From the NCBI GenBank assembly GCA_943325655.2, contig CALPQG020000221.1:1-5267 (forward strand): DNA of 5,267 nucleotides, written 5' to 3'. This stretch comes from Bifidobacterium breve (GTDB lineage: Bacteria > Bacteroidota > Bacteroidia > Cytophagales > UBA9547). The number at the start of each line of letters is the position of its first letter. Position 1 is the first letter of the stretch. The position numbers were made by a program, and so were the translations under genes. This document shows positions 1 to 5,267 of this stretch, piece by piece. The notes under the pieces are model-generated. The model saw only the letters and a list, made by a program, of their open reading frames with translations, made no database searches and had not been told where the DNA came from.

Positions 1-989
1 TGATTGAAAGTTGTAATTTATACCCTTTGAAATTTAAACCCATATTCCAAGAAAAAATTTGGGGTGGCGAAAAGATTAATACAATCTTAAACAAAAATTA
101 TTCTCCTTTAAATAATTGTGGAGAGACATGGGAAATTTCTTCTGTGGAAGGAAATATTTCAGAAGTATCTGAAGGAGAATTTAAAGGGGAAAAATTAGAT
201 TATTTAATTGAAAAATTTAAAGATCAACTGGTTGGGGAAAATGTTTTTGAAAAATTTGGCAATGCATTGCCTCTTTTAATAAAATTTTTGGATGCAAATG
301 CTGATCTTTCAATTCAGGTACATCCCAACGATGAAATTGCAACCAGAAGACATAAAACATTTGGTAAAACCGAAATGTGGTATGTATTACAAGCAGATGA
401 ACATGCAAAAATAAATGTTGGGTTTAACCAAACGTTGACTAAAAATGATTACCTCGAGCATTTAAATAACGGAACCATAACTGATATCTTAAATTACGAA
501 TCGGTACAAACTGGCGACGTGTTTTTTTTGCCTGCAGGAAGAATCCATTATATTGGTAAGGGATGTTTAATTGCTGAAATTCAGCAAACATCGGATATTA
601 CCTACAGAATATATGATTTTGATAGGGTTGACAAATTTGGTAACAAACGTGAATTACACACTGAACTTGCTTTAGATTGTTTGGATTTTAGTTTGGAAAA
701 AGATTACAAAACCAGTTATACTGAAAAAATCAACAACCCATCTAAATTAATTCACTGCGATTATTTCAACACAAATTTTTTACAAATTAAAAATACAGTC
801 ACTCGTAATTATGACAAAATAGACTCATTTGTCATTTATATCGTTGTAGAAGGAAACTTAACAATATCGACAAATAACAGCACAACTGAATCTAAATTAG
901 GCGATTGCATACTCATTCCTGCCTGCTTAAAAGACATAGAATTAAATTCTGAAAATGGTGCAAAATTAATTGAGGTTTGGGTGGATTAA
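1..989 (+). CDS. manA: Class I mannose-6-phosphate isomerase (start codon cut by window edge)
   Basis: This zinc-dependent cytoplasmic enzyme interconverts fructose-6-phosphate and mannose-6-phosphate, the entry step to GDP-mannose. Start: a TTG at 27 is in frame, but the frame is open to the left edge and reads I-E-S-C-N-L-Y-P-L-K-F. The first two bases, TG, fit the end of an ATG starting one base outside the window. 'LYPLKF...IWGG' is the usual N-terminus of Bacteroidota ManA, so I prefer the ATG, giving 329 residues, close to the short (about 315-330 aa) bacterial form. In that numbering the metal ligands of the family are recognisable: Gln106 and His108 in 'QVHPND', Glu125 in 'KTEMWY', His183 in 'PAGRIHYIG'. 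The probable catalytic Arg203 lies in 'ITYRIYDFDR'. The C-terminal cupin part (after about residue 240) is more divergent. All key residues are present, so it should be active. The next gene starts 8 bp downstream, and its location among glycosyltransferases suggests a dedicated copy supplying mannose for the polysaccharide. Confidence 0.93.
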   Translation, partial: IESCNLYPLKFKPIFQEKIWGGEKINTILNKNYSPLNNCGETWEISSVEGNISEVSEGEFKGEKLDYLIEKFKDQLVGENVFEKFGNALPLLIKFLDANADLSIQVHPNDEIATRRHKTFGKTEMWYVLQADEHAKINVGFNQTLTKNDYLEHLNNGTITDILNYESVQTGDVFFLPAGRIHYIGKGCLIAEIQQTSDITYRIYDFDRVDKFGNKRELHTELALDCLDFSLEKDYKTSYTEKINNPSKLIHCDYFNTNFLQIKNTVTRNYDKIDSFVIYIVVEGNLTISTNNSTTESKLGDCILIPACLKDIELNSENGAKLIEVWVD

Positions 990-997
990 ATCAATAT

Positions 998-2041
998 ATG
1001 TCAAAAGAAATTTATATCAATGCTAGATTTTTAACTCAAAAAACTACAGGTGTACAAAGGTTTGCGATTGAAATAGCAAAAATTTTGCACCAATTAAATC
1101 CTGCCATAAAATTCATCGCCCCAAAAAATATTATTCACCATGATTTAGCAGAAGAACTTAGCGTAATCAGCTTTGGCTTTTTAAAAGGACACCTTTGGGA
1201 ACAAATTGAGTTACCTATATACCTGAGTACAAAAGGAAATCCATTGTTAATCAACTTCTGTAATACTGCTCCATTGCTGTACCAAAACAAAATTGTTTCT
1301 ATTCACGATTTGGCATTTATGGTTAATCCAAAATGGTTTTCTAAAAAATTTGCTACTTTTTACAATTATTTAATCCCTCAAATTGCAAAATCTGCCAAGC
1401 ATATTATAACAGTGAGTAACAGTTCTAAAAAAGAAATAGAGAACTTAATAGGCATAAACCCAACAAAAATTTCTGTAGTTTATAATGGGATTACTTTTAA
1501 ATCTTCTACTGAGATTAATCAACCTGAAGCAATAAACAAGACCAATTATTTTCTGACGGTTTCGTCCATAGATCCACGAAAAAACCTTCAAAAATTGATT
1601 GAAGCCTTTATTACCTGGAATCCAAAAGATTTAAAACTTGTGGTGATAGGTGGAAAAAACAATAATTTTTCTGAAGCATCCATTACAGCGCACGATTCAA
1701 TCGTTGCCTTGGGTTACGTTTCTGACCAAGAATTGATTAACTATTACCAGCATGCAATTTGTTTTGTTTATCCCTCTTTGTATGAAGGATTTGGCTTACC
1801 GCCCTTAGAAGCACTTGCTTTCGGCACAAATGTAATAGCGTCTGACATTCCAAGTATTAGAGAAGTATGCAATGATAACATTTTACAATATTTTGATCCA
1901 AACAATACAGAATCAATTATTGCTGCATTGAGGTTTGCAAGTGAGCATACCTTCACAGAACCAAAACCAATTGATTTTGGAAAGTTCTCCTGGGACAAAG
2001 CAGCTAATGCTGTCAATGAAATAATAAAAGTACATAATTAA
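998..2041 (+). CDS. Glycosyltransferase family 4 (GT-B fold), mannosyltransferase-like
   Basis: This is a 347-residue cytoplasmic retaining glycosyltransferase, predicted to move a sugar from a nucleotide donor to a lipid-linked glycan. Two Rossmann-like halves are visible. The N-terminal acceptor half has the start 'INARFLTQKTTGVQRFAIEI' (about residues 7-26), a pattern of the MtfB-like mannosyltransferase branch, and a conserved 'SIHDLAF' at 101-107. The C-terminal donor half begins near 'YFLTVSSIDPRKNL' (184-197), where Arg194 and Lys195 are the likely phosphate-binding pair. It continues with 'VVIGG' (215-219) and ends in the EX7E motif with Glu263 and Glu271 inside 'YEGFGLPPLEAL'. The ATG at 998 is chosen. 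An in-frame TTG at 977 would add seven residues and overlap manA by 13 bp. No good Shine-Dalgarno sequence precedes either. The gap to the next gene is 7 bp. GT4 membership is secure; mannose as donor is inferred from branch resemblance and the neighbouring manA. Confidence 0.9.
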   Translation: MSKEIYINARFLTQKTTGVQRFAIEIAKILHQLNPAIKFIAPKNIIHHDLAEELSVISFGFLKGHLWEQIELPIYLSTKGNPLLINFCNTAPLLYQNKIVSIHDLAFMVNPKWFSKKFATFYNYLIPQIAKSAKHIITVSNSSKKEIENLIGINPTKISVVYNGITFKSSTEINQPEAINKTNYFLTVSSIDPRKNLQKLIEAFITWNPKDLKLVVIGGKNNNFSEASITAHDSIVALGYVSDQELINYYQHAICFVYPSLYEGFGLPPLEALAFGTNVIASDIPSIREVCNDNILQYFDPNNTESIIAALRFASEHTFTEPKPIDFGKFSWDKAANAVNEIIKVHN

Positions 2042-2048
2042 TCTTTTT

Positions 2049-3158
2049 ATGAAAATTGCAATTGTACACGATGAGTTAATGCGTAGAGGCGGGGCCGAAC
2101 AAGTGGTACTGTGTTTTCATAAAGCTTTTCCAGAAGCCACCATTTATACCATGGCCTACCAACCAGAGGCAACTTATCCTGAATTTAAAAATTGTGCTAT
2201 AAAAATATCCTGGTACAATAAAATCATAAGCAGTGAAAAACTAATGAAAGCATTATTTTTCCCTGTTGGTGTTTTGGCCATGAAACAGCTTGATGTCACC
2301 GGCTATGATGTCGTATTGATGTCGTCTACCTATTGTGCCAAATATGTCAAGATTTCGCCTCAAACTATTGTCATCAATTATTGCCACACTCCTTTTCGTT
2401 TGGCCTGGTACCCTGAGTCTTACGCGGAATTTTTAAATGCAAAAGGATTGAAAAAAATCGCATACAATTTTGTTATTGCGATGTTGAAAAAAATAGATTT
2501 TAAAGCTGCCCAAAGAACAAACTATTTTATTACCAATGCCAAAGAAGTAGGTTTAAGAATAAAAGATAAATACCAATTTAAAGGAGAGGTTCCGGTTATC
2601 AAACCTTCTGCTGCTATTGAAAATTTTTATGTCAGCAAAACAATTAAAGACTATTTTTTGGTAGTATGTAGGTTAGAGTATTACAAGAAAGTTGATTTGG
2701 TAATCGCAGCATTTAATGAATTAGGATTACCTTTAATTGTGGTTGGAAAAGGATCAAAAGAACAAGAATTAAAGGCTATGGCCAAAAGTAATATTACCTT
2801 CAAACAGGGCTTAAGTGCAACAGAATTAAGCACTTTATATGCTGAATGTAAGGGTTTAGTATTTCCGCAGGAAGAAGATTATGGAATCACTCCTCTGGAA
2901 GCAGCAGCATCAGGAAGGCCAGTAATCGCTTTTGGGAAAGGTGGCGTTTGGGAAACAATGATTCCGTATAAAGAGGATGAATCACGCGCTACAGCACTTT
3001 TCTTTGATGAACAAACTCCTGAAAGTTTAATTTCGGCCATCAATAAATTTAATACCCTAAACTTTGACCCAATATTTATCCGGAAACATGCAGAATTGTT
3101 TAGGTCTGAAGTCTTTATCAACCAAATTAAAAAATTCGTAAACAGTAAGGTAATATAA
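2049..3158 (+). CDS. Glycosyltransferase family 4, WbaZ-like (probable mannosyltransferase)
   Basis: This 369-residue GT-B glycosyltransferase is clearly distinct from the preceding one. The N-terminus 'MKIAIVHDELMRRGGAEQVV' (1-20) carries the glycine-rich acceptor-side loop. 'INYCHTPFRLAWY' (109-121) matches the 'YCHTPxRxAW' signature of the WbaZ-like GT4 branch, named after a Salmonella O-antigen mannosyltransferase. In the donor half, 'VVCRLEYYKKVDLVI' (205-219) supplies the Arg208 and Lys213/Lys214 phosphate contacts. 'VVGKG' (231-235) follows, and the EX7E pair is Glu276 and Glu284 in 'EEDYGITPLEAAASGRPVIA'. The length is normal for this branch and no truncation is visible. It starts 7 bp after the previous stop with a T-rich leader and no Shine-Dalgarno sequence, which is usual in Bacteroidota. 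It most likely adds a second sugar to the same repeat unit. Donor sugar and linkage cannot be read from sequence; mannose is an inference from the WbaZ resemblance and from manA in the same operon. Confidence 0.9.
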   Translation: MKIAIVHDELMRRGGAEQVVLCFHKAFPEATIYTMAYQPEATYPEFKNCAIKISWYNKIISSEKLMKALFFPVGVLAMKQLDVTGYDVVLMSSTYCAKYVKISPQTIVINYCHTPFRLAWYPESYAEFLNAKGLKKIAYNFVIAMLKKIDFKAAQRTNYFITNAKEVGLRIKDKYQFKGEVPVIKPSAAIENFYVSKTIKDYFLVVCRLEYYKKVDLVIAAFNELGLPLIVVGKGSKEQELKAMAKSNITFKQGLSATELSTLYAECKGLVFPQEEDYGITPLEAAASGRPVIAFGKGGVWETMIPYKEDESRATALFFDEQTPESLISAINKFNTLNFDPIFIRKHAELFRSEVFINQIKKFVNSKVI

Positions 3159-3234
3159 TGCCGATGCTATTTTGCTTTGTATTATCTTTATAACTTATAT
3201 TCATCCTACTCAATTTAGCAACAGTTAAAGGACC
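3159..3234 (+). other. 76-bp intergenic gap before the polymerase gene
   Basis: This is the only sizeable gap among the four intact genes; the others are 7-8 bp. It could hold a secondary promoter. 'TATCTTTA' at 3183-3190 differs by one base from the Bacteroidota -7 consensus TAnnTTTG, but I find no TTG at the expected -33 distance. No hairpin terminator followed by a T-run is visible. The function is undetermined. Confidence 0.3.
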
Positions 3235-4464
3235 ATGATAACACAAAAAAATATTATCCTTGCATTGTGTGTTTTGTTTTTTGTTTCGCTTATTTTTTCT
3301 ACTCCTTTGAACAATATCTCCATATTTTTAATAGGTGTATTATCTTTTTCAAGATTACAATTTCGAAAAAAAATCACGCTATTGTACAGAGAACCCTCTT
3401 TCCTAATTTTTGCTTTTTATGCCTTCATGTGTGTCATGGGCTTAATTTTAACAGAAAACTTAGCTAATGGCATCAAAGTACTTGAAAGAAACGCCTCATT
3501 TTTACTGCTACCTTTATTCATTATTGGGAACAAAGATTTAATTTCTAAGGATATTTTTAAAAGTATATTGAATGTGTTTTCATGCATTATCATCCTTATT
3601 TCAATTTTGAGTATCCTTAATTGTTATGTCATTACTTCTGGTGCTATAAATGTTGAAATGTTTTATAGGGATAATTTTTTACAATTTACAAAAATGCAAC
3701 CCATGTATTTTGCATTATACATTTCATTGGCAGGTATTTACGCATGGTACAGCGTTATCGAATACTTAGGAAATAAAAAATGGCTTTTAAGTATAGCAAT
3801 GTTTGTTGTGGTTGGATTTACGCTCATGGTAAATATTTTACTTGCCACCAGAATGACCATCATCGCCTTAATTATAGCCTTATTTATCATCACCATTTTT
3901 AAAACAAAAAAAATAATGCTTGGGGTAGCATTTATTATAATTTGCGGACTTTGTGCTTTTATTGTAATAAAAAATTCTCCAATCCTATATGATAGGTACT
4001 ATGAAATTTCGGCAACAAAATTTTCTCCTCCACTTGGCATTTATTACAATTCTGTAAACTTAAGAGTGGCGCACTGGAAGTGTTCTTTGGAATTAAGTAA
4101 AGAAAACTTCTGGTTTGGGGTAGGTATAGGAGATGTTCAGGACCAATTGAACGTTTGCTATAGGTCTAAAAACTGGAGCCCAATACTATATGAAAACAAT
4201 TACAATTGCCATTGTCAATATTTTCAAACTTTATTAGGAATGGGAATATTGGGTTTAATAAGTCTTATTACGCTTTTGCTATATCCAATAGTGATTTCAT
4301 ACAAAATTAAAGACTTTATTTCTATTGGCTTTTTTGTCCTTATTATTATCAGCGCATTTACAGAATCCCTTTTTTCAAGCCAAAAAGCCATCGTATTCTT
4401 TTCATTTTTTGCAGCATTGTTTGTAGCTTTTTATGAAAACTCAAAATTATCTCCACAAGAATAA
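3235..4464 (+). CDS. O-antigen ligase/polymerase family membrane protein (Wzy/WaaL-like)
   Basis: This 409-residue polytopic inner-membrane protein probably joins lipid-linked glycan units on the periplasmic face. I count about 11-12 hydrophobic segments, near residues 6-22, 27-40, 55-73, 87-98, 113-133, 155-175, 182-204, 207-222, 228-246, 332-355, 361-377 and 384-401. The long hydrophilic stretch 247-331 is the large periplasmic loop typical of the Wzy_C domain. Family marks are 'ATRMT' (Arg206) in the membrane, 'LRVAHWKCSLELSKENFWFGVGIGD' split over residues 276-300 (Arg277, Trp281, FGVGIG), and the loop-end His326 followed by 'QYFQTLLGMGILGL'. The His is flanked by cysteines (Cys325, Cys327), with Cys where many relatives have Asn. 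Start: ATG at 3235 is the first in frame before the first membrane segment. 'AAAGGA' sits only 2 bp upstream, too close for a normal ribosome site. Within a glycosyltransferase operon, polymerase (Wzy) is more likely than core ligase (WaaL), but the sequence alone does not separate them. Confidence 0.85.
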   Translation: MITQKNIILALCVLFFVSLIFSTPLNNISIFLIGVLSFSRLQFRKKITLLYREPSFLIFAFYAFMCVMGLILTENLANGIKVLERNASFLLLPLFIIGNKDLISKDIFKSILNVFSCIIILISILSILNCYVITSGAINVEMFYRDNFLQFTKMQPMYFALYISLAGIYAWYSVIEYLGNKKWLLSIAMFVVVGFTLMVNILLATRMTIIALIIALFIITIFKTKKIMLGVAFIIICGLCAFIVIKNSPILYDRYYEISATKFSPPLGIYYNSVNLRVAHWKCSLELSKENFWFGVGIGDVQDQLNVCYRSKNWSPILYENNYNCHCQYFQTLLGMGILGLISLITLLLYPIVISYKIKDFISIGFFVLIIISAFTESLFSSQKAIVFFSFFAALFVAFYENSKLSPQE

Positions 4465-4467
4465 TAG

Positions 4468-4764
4468 ATGAAGTATTTATTTTACATACTATTTTTTATC
4501 CATTACAGTTTATTTGGACAAGTAATCATTGGATTTGATGGCACTGCTTGTGATCCAAAGATTACCAATAACATTTTATTCAGGTTGCTTACCCAGTTGG
4601 AATAGCAGCCATGGAAACGTACATTTTGAAATAATGCTCTCAATTTGTCCAAAGAAAGTGGTGTTTTTTTAAATTACACCTTTAATGCTTGCACCTATTA
4701 CAGATTCTCCTTTTGCTCTTCGGTAAATTTACCTGCACTTAATACCAAAAATTGTTATAATATA
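4468..4764 (+). pseudogene. Remnant of a secreted protein gene, frameshifted and truncated by an IS630 element
   Basis: An ATG lies 3 bp after the polymerase stop and begins a typical signal peptide, 'MKYLFYILFFIHYSLFGQ', with likely cleavage near the final Gly-Gln. The frame stops at TAG 4603-4605 after 45 codons. Protein-like sequence continues in the +1 frame from about 4577 ('YSGCLPSWNSSHGNVHFE') and returns to the first frame from about 4630 ('NNALNLSKESGVFLNYTF', 'CTYYRFSFCSS') until about 4764, where the insertion sequence begins. One extra T in the T-run at 4574-4577 and one missing A in the A-run at 4629-4631 would explain both shifts and restore about 100 continuous codons. The pattern 'LPSWNSSHG...GVFLNYTF...TYYRFSF' is reminiscent of beta-rich extracellular domains in Bacteroidota secreted proteins, but I do not recognise a specific family. 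The position suggests it was once the next gene of the operon. The indels could be real decay or sequencing error. Confidence 0.6.
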
Positions 4765-5267
4765 GACCAAATTTTATCTGAAAAAATATAGCTAAATCCA
4801 CATATACTCATTACTTGTTTTTTACATGTTGCCTTAACTATATTGGTAATAAATTCATCAACTTCGTCCAAAGAAGTGAAAAATTTATTGGTAAATTCTC
4901 GTTTGTATTTCGCCCACATTTTTTCGGCTGGATTAAGCTCTGGACTATATGGAGGTAGAAAAAGTAAAACAATGTTTTCTGGGATAATTAGTTTTTTAGC
5001 TTTATGAAATCTACCATTATCCAATACCATTATTTTGAGTTCTGTTGGATTTTCTTTAGAAAAATCGTTTAAAAATACTTGAAAATTTTCAGCGTTACAA
5101 TTGGGAAGTATCATTTGAAAATGATCACCAGTTATAGGAGAAAATGCTCCAGAAAGCCAAGTTGATTTAAAAACTTGTTGAAATGTGCAAATCGGTTTAA
5201 CTCTAATAGCTGTAAGTGATTTACCATTACGGGTAAACAGACCAAAACGTGATTCATCTTGGAAAAA
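4755..5267 (-). CDS. IS630-family transposase, C-terminal catalytic part (runs off window)
   Basis: This is the DDE_3 catalytic domain of an IS630/Tc1-like transposase, which cuts and joins element ends at TA dinucleotides. The visible 170 residues start at the right window edge with 'FFQDESRFGLFTRNGK', whose Asp4 is the first catalytic residue. The second is Asp83 in 'IMVLDNGRFHKA'. The third is Glu115 in 'LPPYSPELNPAEKMWAKYKR', 31 residues later, close to the spacing expected for the family. An internal Met codon at 5114-5112 could be mistaken for the start, but the frame is open and family-like upstream of it, so the real N-terminus (helix-turn-helix DNA-binding region) lies beyond the window. 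No stop or frameshift interrupts the visible part. The gene converges on the polysaccharide operon. The last residues, after about 'SICGFSYIFSD', are poorly constrained and may be encoded by the element's terminus or target DNA. Confidence 0.9.
   Translation of the reverse strand, partial: FFQDESRFGLFTRNGKSLTAIRVKPICTFQQVFKSTWLSGAFSPITGDHFQMILPNCNAENFQVFLNDFSKENPTELKIMVLDNGRFHKAKKLIIPENIVLLFLPPYSPELNPAEKMWAKYKREFTNKFFTSLDEVDEFITNIVKATCKKQVMSICGFSYIFSDKIWSIL
4756..5267 (-). mobile_element. IS630-family insertion sequence, one end only
   Basis: The element is recognised from its transposase. The left boundary is placed approximately: the upstream remnant gene still reads as protein until about 4760, and the transposase frame begins (from its 3' end) at 4755. 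IS630 elements insert at TA and duplicate it; TA occurs at 4756-4757, 4758-4759, 4761-4762 and 4763-4764, any of which could be the junction. The other end, and thus the inverted repeats, is outside the window, so the boundary cannot be fixed. The insertion separates the polysaccharide operon, and its broken fifth gene, from whatever lies to the right. Confidence 0.75.

Noticed and set aside
1768..2016. Minus-strand open frame opposite the donor domain of the first glycosyltransferase.
   Set aside because: It lies wholly inside a well-supported gene, has no family resemblance, and is explained by the coding bias of the opposite strand.
2879..3121. Minus-strand open frame opposite the C-terminus of the second glycosyltransferase.
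   Set aside because: It is a shadow of the conserved EX7E region on the plus strand, with no independent protein-like features.
3172..3190. Possible Bacteroidota-type promoter (TTG at 3172 with TATCTTTA at 3183).
   Set aside because: The spacing between the two boxes is about 8 bp instead of about 19-20 bp, and the -7 box lacks its final G.
3158..3193. An 11-codon ORF (MPMLFCFVLSL) whose ATG overlaps the stop of the second glycosyltransferase gene (TAATG).
   Set aside because: It is too short and AT-biased to distinguish from chance, with no ribosome site, no attenuator hairpin and no other support for a leader peptide.
4465..4520. Rho-independent terminator after the polymerase gene.
   Set aside because: I see no GC-rich stem followed by a T-run. 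The next start codon follows after 3 bp, which argues for continued transcription.

Overview
This 5.3 kb window is AT-rich DNA that most likely comes from a member of the Bacteroidota (Flavobacterium/Pedobacter-like). The clues are the low-GC codon use, the near absence of Shine-Dalgarno sequences before the genes, a class I mannose-6-phosphate isomerase with the 'LYPLKF' N-terminus common in that phylum, and a signal peptide ending in 'LFGQ'. The lineage is inferred from style only.

Positions 1-4464 hold four tightly packed plus-strand genes of a surface polysaccharide (exopolysaccharide, capsule or O-antigen) cluster: a mannose-6-phosphate isomerase (manA; its start codon is cut by the window edge), two different GT4-family glycosyltransferases, and a polytopic membrane protein of the O-antigen ligase/polymerase (Wzy/WaaL-like) family. 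Intergenic gaps are 8, 7 and 76 bp, so they probably form one operon, possibly with a secondary promoter in the 76-bp gap. The likely division of labour is as follows. ManA feeds fructose-6-phosphate towards mannose-6-phosphate and GDP-mannose. The two cytoplasmic glycosyltransferases add sugars, plausibly mannose, to a lipid-linked repeat unit. The membrane protein then polymerises or ligates the units on the periplasmic side. No flippase, initiating transferase or GDP-mannose synthase lies in the window.

Positions 4468 to about 4764 hold the start of a fifth plus-strand gene, 3 bp after the polymerase gene. It has a clean signal peptide, but its frame is broken by two compensating single-base indels in short homopolymers, and the 3' part has been lost to an insertion sequence. 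It reads as a decayed secreted protein.

From about 4756 to the right edge lies one end of an IS630-family insertion sequence on the minus strand. Its transposase frame is open to the last base of the window, about 50 codons beyond the internal ATG codon at 5114-5112, and carries all three residues of the DDE catalytic triad. The other end of the element and its terminal inverted repeats are not visible. No tRNA, rRNA, CRISPR array or convincing terminator was seen, and nothing in the window is clearly a new kind of system.
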